Origin: Rhyacichthys aspro
Lineage: Eukaryota > Chordata > Actinopteri > Gobiiformes > Rhyacichthyidae
Direction: 5' to 3'
NCBI GenBank assembly: GCA_036850595.1
Contig: CM072165.1
Location: 15,150,609-15,214,608 of the forward strand
DNA: 64,000 nt
How positions within the stretch are numbered: position 1 is the first letter of the stretch; every line of letters starts with the position of its first letter. Below the pieces are notes generated by a model that did no database searches, was not told the DNA's origin, and saw only the letters and a program-made list of their open reading frames with translations. The translations under genes were made by a program, and so were the position numbers. This document shows positions 36,388-48,600 of the stretch, in pieces.

Positions 36388-39300
36388 ATGGCCTCTCCCA
36401 GTGTGTTCCTGTCAGATGTGCAGTTCCAGTGCTCCCTCTGTCAGAACATCTTCTCTGATCCTGTCTCCATCCCATGCGGACACAGCTTCTGCTTCACCTG
36501 CATCACAGACCACTGGGATAGACACCATGTCATCAGCTGTCCTAAATGTCAGGCTCCATTCCCAGGCCGACCTGAACTTTGTGAAAACACTTTTGCCAAG
36601 GAGATGTCAGAGCAGATCCGAGCCAGAAAGCCAATTGGCTTGACGTCGATCAAAGGTAAAACTGTATTTTGTGATGTGTGCGTCAGGAAACCAACCAAGG
36701 CCCTTAAGTCGTGTCTGGTGTGTTTGACCTCTTACTGCGAGAGTCACCTGGAGCCACACAACAGAGTGGCCACGCTGAGGTTCCACAAGCTAATGGACCC
36801 AGTAGCCACTCTGGAGAGCCGCATCTGTAAGAGCCACCAGAGGCTGCTGGAGCTGTTCTGCAGGAGCGACCAGTGCTGCGTGTGTGTCCTGTGCACAGAG
36901 ACGGACCACCGCTCCCACCATGTGGTGCCAGTGGAGCGCGAGAGTCAGGAAATGAAGGTGGTGTGCCTCATCAGCTCTGTGTTTAAAATAACACACTTTT
37001 GATTGGAAAGTGACGATATCTACTGACTTCTTTTAACAGGCTCAGATGAAGCAGACCGAGGTGGAGTTTCAGCAGATGATCCAGGACAGGTTACAGAAGG
37101 TGGATGAGATCAAACACAGTATCGGGCTCAGCAAAGTGAGTTCATCCTAAAGCTCCGAGCTCACTTTGGCTTCTCTGGTCTCAGTTTGTCCTGACTGGGC
37201 TCACTTTCTCCTCTCTTGGTCATTATAGGAACAAAATGTACCTGTCCCAGCTATGTGATTAAGTACTAAAGCACTGTTATACAATGGCAGGGCCCTGGAT
37301 ACGGTTATGTATAATTATTAAATATTGGTAAACAGGAGAAACAGTTTTAGGAGTAGGAAAATGTATGAAATACCACTTTTAACCCTCTAAGATTTATAGT
37401 GTTAAGCTTATGTTGCTCTTTTTAAACTGTAAACCACTCTAAATTAAATGGAAATATCTTAAAGTAATGTAAACATGTCACAAAGACAATACTTAGAAAT
37501 TATGACAAAAATATTCAAATTTGAATATGTGACCACTGACACCAATACTGTCTGTGAACATTAAAATCCTTAAATCTAAAATAAAACAGCCCTGATTTGA
37601 TTTGTTGCTCGGGAGCTTTGTGACCAAAAACAAAATGGCTGTTTCACTTGCAGAAACAAGCCAGAAAACAAATTAAAGCACGTGTGACGACAGATGATCT
37701 CAACAAATAAGCTGCAACATGATTTCCAACAATAAGATAAGATGATAAAGATAAACTTACTTACTATTAATCCATGAGAGAAATTATTTTGTTACAGTCG
37801 CTCATAAACATGCAGAAAGCTCATAAGTAAAATTAGAAATAGAGAGAAAAAGGAAATAAAATAAAAATAAATACATATATACTATATAAATATTCATATA
37901 TAAATACAAATGTTGAAAAGTGAAATATTGTACGGATGTATTGAGTATGTTATAAATCATGTCCTGTAATATGCTTTGAGGCAGCAATGCTGGATAAGTC
38001 TGTAAGAAAATGAGCTCCGCTGCCCCTCTATAGTCGGGTGAAGTGGGTGGAATGTATTATCTATGATGTACAGCAGGTTGTTCAGTGTCCTCCTGTCCCT
38101 CACGGACTCAAACACCTCCATGCAGCTGATGAGCTGTCCAGCCTTCTGCATCCGTCATCAGTTTACTGAGTTTGCTGATGTCTTTCTTGTTGGTGCTACT
38201 CCACCAACAAACCACAGCCCAGTTGAAGGAACTTGCCACCACAGACTGGTAGAAGATCTTAGATATCTTGCTGCATACATTGAAGAAGCTGAGCTTCTTC
38301 AGGAAATACAATCTGCTCATTCCCTTCTTGTATTTCCCTTACAGTCCAGCCTGCTGTTCAAGTGCACTCCCAAGTACTTGTAGCGTTCACTATTGCCACC
38401 TCCTGGCCCAGGAGGGTGATGGCTACACAGGTGTCCTCTTGAATTCCACCACAGGCTCCTTGCTCTTCTTGACATTCAGGAGCAGGTGGTTAGTCTGGGA
38501 CCACTCCAAGTCAGTGATCATTGTCCTGTACTCTGACTCCTGTCCACATCTACTATGCTCTCCTGCTCTGGTGTTGAAGCCTATGATTTCCCTTGTTCCC
38601 CTCCAACCCTCTCTGGTGTTGTTCTGCTGAAGCTTGTCCTCCAGCTTCCTCCCGTCTGCATCTTGACACTCCTTCAGCTTGGTCTTAAGTTCCCACTGTA
38701 TCCATCTCCAGATCTGAAGGCCTGCTTCTTTTGGTTCAGCGGCTCCTTTAGTTGTTTGTTGATGCAATAACAGCAGACAGTCCGGGTTGGGATAGCTGTA
38801 TCTTCACAAAAGCTTATGTAGTCTGTGATGTAGTCCTTAATATCATTAATGTCTTCCCCATGGGGTTCATACAGTCAAATACCGGTTAGTAGACTCTACA
38901 TCCACATCAGCACAGAGCTGCCTTGTTTGTCCTTACCTGAGATCCTGCCCCTCTACAATTCTGATTGGAAGGCCAAGTTTACACCCACCAATGCAATTAA
39001 GAAAAACAAATGACTGACAACTCAATGCTCTACAAGTGAGGCTGTGAGGAGCAGACCACGCTGCTCGCATGTACACAGGCCTATGGTTTCATAAATGACA
39101 AAAATATTACCTGACTTATAGCTTTGTTTTAACCATTTATGAAATCTGTAAACAATAAATGAACTGATTTAAATGTATTTTTGTATTTATTTTATAAGTT
39201 TTTAAACACATTTGTGTTATTTATTTGTAATTTTTTTATTTAAATGACAAGACTTGTTTTAGCTTATATGTCTGAAATGGTGAATTTTAGACTGGGCTAC

Positions 39301-41126
39301 AAGAAAATATGTAAGCGTTCTAATGTCTATAAAGCTTGTGTTTTACTTTATCAGGAACACGCACAAATGGACATTGAGCAGAGCATGGAGATCTTCTCGG
39401 CTCTGTTCAGTTACATGGAGAAAATCCGGAGCGAGCTGCTGGATGTGATCCAGAGGAAACAGGAAATTGCCGAGCAAACGGCGAAGAGACTGATCACAGA
39501 ACTAGAGCTGGAGATCAGTGAGCTGAGGAGGAAGAGGCAGGAGATAGAGCAGCTGTCTCACTCTGAAGACCACCTCCATGTCGTACAGGTCCGTAGTCAT
39601 CAAGTATAAAGCACCAGAGGGAACTACCTAAGTGCTCTGTACACTGGAGTTATTTGAATGGCTTTCTATTTAAATGGCTAGTTATGTAACATTTTAAATG
39701 TATTTTAATCACATAACATGGATTATTCTGCCTAAATGACATGTTCTTCACATCTGATGTGTTTTCTCAGCGGTTCCCCGCTCTGAGCGCTCCTCCCCCC
39801 ACACACAACTCTGATATGCTTATTCATTCAGACACATGTTTGGGGGCTGTCAGGAGAACTGTGGCTGGCTTGGAGCAGCAGCTGCGTTTAGCTCTGAAAC
39901 AACTGTCTAAGCAAGGTAAGTGTTCAGACACCTTTCATTATAAAAGTACAGTTCATTCACATTATAATATAAAATTAAAAAAATGTAACTTTCTGTATTT
40001 AGGATGCATGCATGCATGTTATTTCAGTCTGCCTTTCTTTTTTAATCTCAGAATATGAGAAGATGCATCAATATGAAGGTAAAACACATAACTCATTTAC
40101 TACATTAAATTACATTAACACATTTATTTAATTATGTACATTATTAGCGTATTAGTATATATCACAAAGTTTTGAGAGGGACAAGATGGATTTGTTTGTG
40201 ATCTCACACATGAGAATCCAGCTGCTACACAGGTTCAGAATAACCTCACACTGACATGTGATTGGCTTCAGTGAAACCAGAAAAAGTTAGTCCAGAGCCT
40301 TGTTTTTCATTATTAGCTAGTATTCAGGTGATTTCTATAGGCATTTTAATTACTGTAGGGCACAAAGCTATTATATTCAACACAGTTTTTGTTTATGGCA
40401 CGATGTAACTATTGTGCAGCCCTTTGATGAACCATCCATCTGCACAGCCCAATACAACACATATTTTGACGCTTTTTTTTTTTTTCTTTCAGTGGAGATT
40501 TTTCTGGACCAAAGGACAGCAAACCCGTGGCTGGTGCTGTCAGAAGATGGGAGGCAGGTCTGGGATGGAGATGTTGAGCAGAACCTGGATGACCTGCCTG
40601 AGCGTTTCGACACGGCCCCATGTGTCCTAGCTGACAGGGTCTGTGTGCTTCAGTAGACTTCTCTGTGTCTGAGTGATTTTGGAGTGACAAGTAAGTTTTG
40701 TGTTTTGTTGTACAGGGCTTCACCAGCGGGAGGCACTACTGGGAAGTGGAGGTGGGCGACAAGACAGCGTGGGATTTAGGAGTGGCCAAAGAGTCAGTGA
40801 AGAGGAAGGGTGTGGTGACTTTGAGCCCGGAGGATGGCTACTGGACAGTCTGTCTGAGGAAAGGCAGTGAGTACCGTGCCTGTGCACAAGAAGCCCAGCT
40901 GCTCTGCCTTTCTCACAAACCACAAGTTATTGGAATGTTTTTAGATTATGAAGATGGAACTATATCTTTCTTTGATGCTGACAGCAAGACTCACATCTAT
41001 TCCTTCACACAGTTTAAATTCACTGAGGCCATGTTTCCATTTTTCAACCCCGAGATGAGCAACAGTGGAGGAAGTAACAAATCACCGTTAATAATTCATC
41101 CTGGCAGTGGCAATGTTATGATATAA
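36388..41126 (+). CDS. TRIM-family E3 ubiquitin ligase (RING, B-box, PRY-SPRY)
   Basis: Exons: 36388-36957, 37040-37135, 39355-39588, 39771-39915, 40052-40078, 40493-40638, 40716-41126 (TAA). It encodes about 542 residues, all phases joining. Exon 1 holds a RING finger (CSLCQNIFSDPVSIPCGHSF and CPKCQAPF, residues about 15-60), a first B-box-like Cys/His cluster (CDVCVRKPTKALKSC) and a B-box 2 (CKSHQRLLELFCRSDQCCVC). The 96- and 234-base exons encode the coiled coil. The last two exons form the PRY-SPRY domain (LDQRTANPWLVLSEDG, GFTSGRHYWEVEVGDKTAWD). The exon pattern is the usual one for TRIM genes with a C-terminal B30.2. Ubiquitin ligase activity and a possible antiviral or immune role are inferred from the family. 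The fish subfamily is undetermined. Confidence 0.92.
37957..38770 (-). mobile_element. Rex1-like LINE reverse transcriptase remnant
   Basis: Minus-strand pieces include NHLLLNVKKSKEPVVEF (about 38480), SRLYFLKKLSFFNVCSKISK (about 38310-38260) and IFYQSVVASS. They match the C-terminal domain of Rex1/L2-like LINE reverse transcriptases and are broken by stops and frameshifts. It is inserted in intron 2 of the TRIM gene, antisense to it. Confidence 0.8.
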
Positions 41127-41720
41127 CAAAACACACAGTACCTCTCATCTGTGATACATACTGAATGGTATGGGGCACTGTTATTTCATTTCATTTATTA
41201 CAGCTCATGCGCAGAAGAAGTAATTAAGAAAGTATCATCTTACAAATATTTGGGCATTTGAATTGATGAGAAACAGTGTTTCTGCTGAAAAAGCTTAAAG
41301 CTCTACTTGGCTTCTATTTTAGACACAAACCCTGCCTTAATATTACTGTGAGAAAGCTTTTCAAGCAACCTTCTCATTACAGGAACACTGCTTCTTCAAC
41401 CCTTCAGTGACTGTCACTTTTCATTTTATCACAAACTCTGCATTCGGGACTCATCTCTAGGGATTTTATGTTCTATTCTGGCAATTCATCATTCAGCCCT
41501 GTATGGAACCATTTGACATGTACTAATTATGACTACATCCAAAAACATGACTTTTTTAATTATTACAGCTGAGTGTAATGTGAAGTTTTACAGATTTCTG
41601 TGTCCTGTATGGCTCAGTTGCCATTTATTATTATAGTTAAAAAATAGGTTTATCTTTGTTGCAAATCATAGACATTGTTTTGTAGTTCATCCTATATAAT
41701 TCGTGGCTTATTCTATACAT

Positions 41721-41730
41721 AATAAATAAA
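41721..41730 (+). terminator. Polyadenylation signal of TRIM gene
   Basis: Two overlapping AATAAA hexamers (aataaataaa) lie about 600 bases after the TRIM stop codon and about 1 kb before the rpgrip1 start. Confidence 0.7.
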
Positions 41731-42626
41731 AATGCTTTTGAATATTGTATTTCAGTTTTCTCTGTCATTCTCTTCAAACTGCTGAATGTGTCAGACCCCT
41801 CCTCTGTTTGCTTCACTCGCAGCAGTAGTTAAATACTGACCTGAGACCAGCCTCTCTCCTTTAGTGACAGTAAGCACCATCAGAGGCTCAAACACACAAC
41901 TGACTGGAGCTCAGACAGCACAGTGCAGCTAATCTGATTACTGCAGAGATGAGATTAGCCACTAGGCAGATTGAGGCAGATTACATTTAGACACATGAAA
42001 CAATGTACAGTAGACTGACTGTACTCTCCGGCATGCTGCTAAATCTGTGAACACATTTACACAGTCAGTCCAGGTAATGGTTTAATTCCTTTTTGAATGA
42101 ATTTTAATAATATTGTGAAAGCTAAAAGAAGCTAGGTTTGAAGAAGGCAGGATGAAACAGGATTAAAATGGATGTCTTCCAAAGCCAGGGGGGAGACACT
42201 CAGAAAGGCTAAACATTATGCTGCCCAGAGCAACAGCCTGCCACTGAAGGTAAGAGAACAACCTGTTACGTGATCTATATTATCTTACAGTTTAAAGACT
42301 AGCTTCAAAACAAAGATTCATTTTATTTATTGATTACCAAACAAGGGACCAGATCATAAATATGGAGTTCTGTGTTCTGAGGAAAGAGTGTATTTCCTGT
42401 CCTGGAAAATATTACTTGTATTTTTTTAAATTGTGTTAAATGAAACTCAGCTGTCTTTAGATAAATGTCATTATGTCTTTTCATAAATTCTGAGTGGAGT
42501 TGAAACTGAACCAGAGAGGAATAGTCAAAATAAGTCCACGTGACATGTCATCTGATATAATAACAAAATTAGATGATTTCTGTAAAACCTAACTGCAATC
42601 TTGTTCACATTTCTGTTTGTATTTAG
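41731..42626 (+). other. Intergenic and probable 5' UTR exon of rpgrip1
   Basis: A donor at 42249 (ctgaag|gtaagag) and an acceptor at 42626 (tgtatttag) fit a leader exon spliced to the exon carrying the rpgrip1 ATG. The transcription start is not determinable. Confidence 0.45.
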
Positions 42627-42691
42627 ATCCTGAAACACTAGAGGAGGGACATAAAGATCAGTAATTCTGTGACTGGCGGAGAAGAGGCACT

Positions 42692-45600
42692 ATGTCTCCA
42701 GTGGTGGACGAGACCGCGGGGGATCTGCCGGTCCGAGATGTGGGGCTGATGAGGGGAGGCCTTATGCCAGCGCTCCCAGGTATGTGGGTGCAACCAGCAG
42801 GAAGTGCAGGCTTATTAAAACTGCAGTAAATACAGACATTGTCTCAATATCAGTACTAAGAGTTAACTAAGAGCTTCCGGTACTTGTTCTCACGTCTCTC
42901 TCTTCAGTATTGTCATATGAGTGCTTTACACGGTGCAGTTTGAGATTCTGTTTCTTTTTTTCACACTTTATTGGAAATAATTTATTGTAAATAAAGTCTA
43001 TGTACTGCAAACTAAAATCTATGTACAGCAAACTAAAGCCAAGAGGCAAATCAACATGGCCCTGAAATCAATGTTTGATCAACTGTATCTGTATTCACAT
43101 GTAAGTACTCATGCTTGTTCTTGTTTTTGTAACCTCTTCATTCTTTGAGTAGATACATTCCGAGATTCAAAATCCCTGAGGAAGCATCATAACACAAAGA
43201 CAAAGGGTAAAATCCTGTTAGAGTATTGGCCTGTATCACTTTAAGTTGTCAGCTTTTGAATAAAAGCCCCCCAAAATAAACATACTAATTTATGGTTTGT
43301 CTGGCCTGGTGTTTGCAGCTTTTCTCTTTTTGTTTTGTCTCTAGTCGATCCGCAGCGCGTGTTTCGGTTTCCCCGAGAGCATCTGGAGGACTTGTGTTTG
43401 CGGCTGCAGGAGGAGAACAGTGTGCTCAAACAACACACTCGTACACAGGAGCAAAGAATACGCAGGTAAAACACCAAAACATTAAACATGATTACTTCAT
43501 GCTTAGGATATGAGTGCTACAACCCTGTCCTTTGCCCCAGGATGTCCACCAGGCTGATGCGAACTCGACAAGCTCGTCCTGGTTCAAGTGGTGTGCGGGA
43601 GAGGGACCTGGAGGACACCATCCAGGAGCTTGAGGCCCGTTTGGCAATGCTTGAAAGCCAAAAGGAAGTGCTGCACAACAAACTGAGCCTGGCTAAACAA
43701 CACATTATGGAGCTTGGGGGGGCCACGCCGTACAGGTTTAGCAAAGGTGTGTACATTTCAAATTTACTCACAGGAAATATTTTTTTACAAACTAGAGCAC
43801 ATATTATATACATATGTGTGTGTGTGTGTCTGTGAGTGTGTGTGTGTGATCCTTGGGTAGAAAATGTATAGCTCCAAATAGGTAGCTACAACAACTGGAT
43901 GTCTGGGCATGCAGTACATGCAGTCAGTCAATGATTATTATATCATATCATATTTTTGTTTCTTTTGGGTGACACTCTGGTACAATTAGCATCCATCCGA
44001 CTGTATAATTACAGAGCTGGGAAAATGGACTCACTCCACATCATGTAATTCTTGTAGGCAAAAGTCTGGAAGGAGAAGGTGGGGTGAGGAGGGCCACTCA
44101 GACTGCTCCGCCTTGCTACGGCCCCTCGCTGGAAGACACCAGAGCGGACAGGGACAGGCTGTAGGTGTTGTTCACTGTAATCACCTCTTTAGCAGCCGCC
44201 ATTTGTCAGAGCTGACACCCACAGTTTTCTTTTGCAGCAGGAGCAGTGTGAGTGAGCAGGTCAGGGTCGCAGAGCTGGAGCTGACAGCGCAGACACTCCG
44301 GGACACGCTCCGAGAGAAGGAAAAAGAGTTTGAGGGAACCATCAGAGACATGAAGAGGACCCAGGCCGAACGACACAGGTGCATAGTGCAGTTTAAACAG
44401 TTAGTGGAGGCAGAAGCACTCACAGTCTTTATTAGGCTGATCGCGGAGCCTGCAGGAATTGATGATATTGTCAAGCATGAATTGCCCATAACAAGCACAT
44501 GCTGTGCACTTATATACAGTATTTGCCCGCATACTGATTTCTTCATTCAAGGATAACTCACATAAACACAAACTGCAGTTTTGAAGTGATTTTATTAATT
44601 CAGGAAAAAAGCTAACTGAACTTACACGACCCCATGTGAAAACTTGACCCGTTAAATCACGAATTAACTTGTGATTAATCACATTTGTTTTTTGGAAGCT
44701 GAGTTAAATTTCACTAGCCACACCAGGCCTGATCACTATAAAGAAAAGCAAGACATCATTCCATGGTCCGAAGAAATAAGAAACAAAACAAAGTAATTGA
44801 GATCTATCAGTCTGGTAGGGGTTACAAAGCCATTTTTTAAGCCAAGGTGAGAGCCTTTATCCACAAATAGAGAAAATATGGAACAGTGGTGAACCTTCCC
44901 AGGAGTGGCCAGCCCACAAAAGTTAGTGACAACTCATCCAAGAGGTCACAAAAGAACCCACAACAACATAAAACTAAAGAACTGCAAGCCTCCCTTGAAC
45001 ATCATGCCAACAGTAAGATATGGTGGTTGTAGTGTTATGTAGGTTGTAGTGTTGAAAATGCACAAAATTTGGCACACACATTCAGGATGTCAAAACAACC
45101 AAAAAGTCTCTTGGACCCATGCTCTCAATTCAACTGTGTTGCCATGGCAATGGGTTGAATATTAACGCTAAAGGTTTTAATGCTAACTTCTTTTTTAAAA
45201 ATGTATAACATTTTGTACAGTAGCCTTCTCACGGGGTCTCATTGAGGTTATGAGGGGGCTTTAATTATGTTTAACTTTCTATAATAAGATTTCACTCAGT
45301 ACAAGTAAAAATGAATTGCTATAATATAAAGTATCACATGTACATTTCATTTGATTAAAAGTATTGACTTGTTTTTTTGTCATACTTTAAGTATAAAGGT
45401 GAAGTATTTGATAATATATTCACAGATTTAGCACATTCATTCAAATGGTGTGGTATTTTATTTCAGAATGTTGTGGTGTTATCATTGTCCTCACTGTCCA
45501 TAACTTACTGTGATGTGTTGTGACATGCAAAAACAATGCAAAAATGCTCCAAATAGTATAATATAGTTACGACTGGATCTGATTTTTCCTCCAAAAAACG

Positions 45601-48600
45601 ATGATATGATCTTTTTAAGAGGTTGCCTTGATCTAATGGAGGTATTGATATTTTCTCCAAAATTTATTAGAGTAAAAGTCAAAATAATTTACAGATACCT
45701 GAACACTGTACTGAAAGTAAAATTTGCATATCAAATAATTTATTGTCTTTTTTATATTATTTTGTTTTTAGAATAACGATAAGAGAGAATGTGGATGTGA
45801 TTCGTCTACAGAAGCAGCTCTCAGATAAGACCACCGCTCTGAGGGTCACACAGGAGAAGTTTAACAACCTGCAGGAGGTACGAGAGGTTTCTGTCCAAAC
45901 GTGTTCGCTGTTGTTATAAAACACTGATCATTTCTGCATTTCTCTCCAGGCATTTGAGAATCAGTTAGAGGAGGTAACAGCTCTTTTACAATCACATTGA
46001 TCTGTTCATGGATCTGATCAGTTCATGAGTGTCTTGTTGTGTGTAGACTCAGAGTTCACTGAAGCAGAGTCAGACAGCTCTCCTGCAAAGAGTGGAGGAG
46101 CTGAGTGAAGAGCTGAAACAGGAGAGACAGAGAGCACTGGAGCTGGAGGGACGGCTGACCAATGCCACTCTGTCACTGCAGACACTGGACAAGGTGCTCC
46201 TCTCTCCACAGATACACCTCAGATACAGGAAGTCTAAGTACTGCTATGATATTTATGCTCAGTCGAACATTCACATGTCCGGAAATTATGTTCATTGCTC
46301 AAAGATTGTGTATGAACTTTTTACTCTTTTTATTGCTCTGCACTAAAAGTTACCTGGCCAGTAGTGTTTTGACCCTCTGAGGCTCCTGTAGTTTGTGTAG
46401 TAAAGTTCAAGCTATTTGGAATTATTACAATAGTTCCAGTTGATGGAATGATGAGCTACTTGCTCATTGTGCTTGCTTGGAAATATGCTGGAAAGTGGTG
46501 TGTTAAAAAGAGTAGGAACCCTAACCTCTTTGTGCAACTGCAGCAAAAGGGAATCATTGACAGGTAAAGAATGAGAGGCTAATGGCAGTTATTAAAGGTG
46601 CTCTACTGGTCATTGAACCAACAATCATATTAGTTCTTAATAATATGAAGATGGTGTAAAAGTATTGTAAAGTATTTCTTCTGTGTAGTTACAGGAAAGA
46701 ATATCTGACCTGGAGGGAGAGAGGGACCTCATTAAAGACAACTACGATACTCTGCTCGACAGGTAACACCAAAGATTATGTTAAGTTTCACAGCTAGTTT
46801 CATACATGATACATTCTTTCTGTTTGTGTGTAAATATACACTCACTCTCTCCTCTGATTCAGAACTTTATCTGCCCAAAGCAACCATGACGAGCAGATGG
46901 AAAAGCAGAGAGAGGTGAGAGAGAAGAAGGAAGAACAAGGCCAAGACATGTATGCAACTGAAATCCACAGACTGAAGGAAGTACTGCAGACGGAGCAAGA
47001 GAAGAGAGGAAGACTGGAGGAGGAGAACCAGAGACTGAGGCAGGGAAAGGAGATACAAGAGCAGCAGTGGCAGCATGAGGCGAAAAGCGGTATGTCACTT
47101 TTAAAGCAGAGCCCACCTGTTTACTGTCCAGTCCGAGTGTAACTGTGCAGGTTTCTTTCTGTTGTAGAGTTTGATGTGACCGGAGAAAAATACAAGCAGC
47201 TAGAGCGAGAAGTGGTGCAGTACAAAGAGCAGGTGTCCACTCTGCAGCACAAACTTGACTCAGTCTCAAAGGTCAGCCTCAGAACAGGCCTGGGACGCTC
47301 TGCAACTGTCATTTTAAAAACCCAAATGTCCTCTTTTGAGTGTGATGAAGAGAAGCTATAGAGCATTAGATTGTTTTTGGAACAGGAGATTAAATCTTCA
47401 TATTTTGACACAGTTCAGCACAAAATCTCCTGCTCCTTCTGGCAGAAGTCCACATTGTCAAATAGGTTTTAGTGGATTTGAGGTTGAGTAACTCCATTAT
47501 GTTGTTCAAACATTGCTCTAAGATTCTAAATAAGGGCACACAAATTTCTCCAAAGATGCAGGTAAAACGCTAAAACATTAGACGAAGAAAGTTTGTAGGG
47601 CATCTTTTATTTGCTCTCATAAATAATAATTTTCCCCTTTTTGTTTCCAAAACAAAAATCTTATGACCAAGAAATACATTGACTTTAAGAATGTTTTAGC
47701 CTATTTCTGTTAGTTAAATTCCTCTCTCTCTTTGTTTATAGGACTTTGACATGAGTGTTGAGGACCTCAGTGAGACACTTTTTCAGATTAAAGTATGTAC
47801 TATCATATTACAGTTCTGCAGTAAAGGGTAGAGGCCATATGTAAAATACTGTGACCTGCAGGCATTCAGGATGCAGCAGGAGAGCAGAGGGCTGGGGTTT
47901 CTCACAACTAATGGGAAGATGGAAGAGTCTTCATCAGAGCTCACAAATATTCAGGCGTCACATGCTGAGACTGTGCTAGAACTACAGAAAACCAGAAACC
48001 TTTTACTGCTGGAGCATCACATCACAAAAGACCTTCAGGTACATAAGCATTTCACAGATCTGACCCATCCATGTGTTCAAACTGTCCACGTGAAGATCTT
48101 TTCTCCAACAGGAAGAGTTAAACATTATCAACCAGAGAATGGAGAAAGAGAGGGAGGAGGGCAGGAGGAGAGTGGCAGAGAAGGACAAACTTTTATCCAA
48201 AAGAACCCTGCAGATCAACACTTTACAAGGTACCACCTTTAACTCTGTGTACTGGCCTTTCAATTGACAAAGCCATGGCTCTGTACTTTTCTGAGTGAAT
48301 TAGTGATGAAACCTATTTACTGTTTCAAATGAACAAAAAACTTAAAACATCCTTTAAACTGTATTTATTAATACAGTGAAGTGGAGTTATTAGTCATATA
48401 AATCAGTTGAACAAAATGGAGCATCATCAGTCGAAGTTGTTTTAATAGTGTATAATCACATCATAATTAAGAGTCTTTCCATTCATCTGTAATGGAAAGA
48501 AATATATTTAAATCTTTATAAAAGCAAGTAGAAGCCACTTTAGCTCCATTATTTGCTGTTCCTACAACAGAGAGAAAAGCTGAGCAGTGCTGCAGGGGAC

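Noticed and set aside
42692..43746. RPGRIP1L as an alternative identity
   Set aside because: The N-terminus fits both paralogues, but the C-terminal exon at 54989-55267 (SLRKPTKGEEIHF) fits RPGRIP1 better.
46859..47411. Minus-strand Leu/Ser-rich frames
   Set aside because: Antisense of the Glu/Lys-rich rpgrip1 coiled-coil exons.
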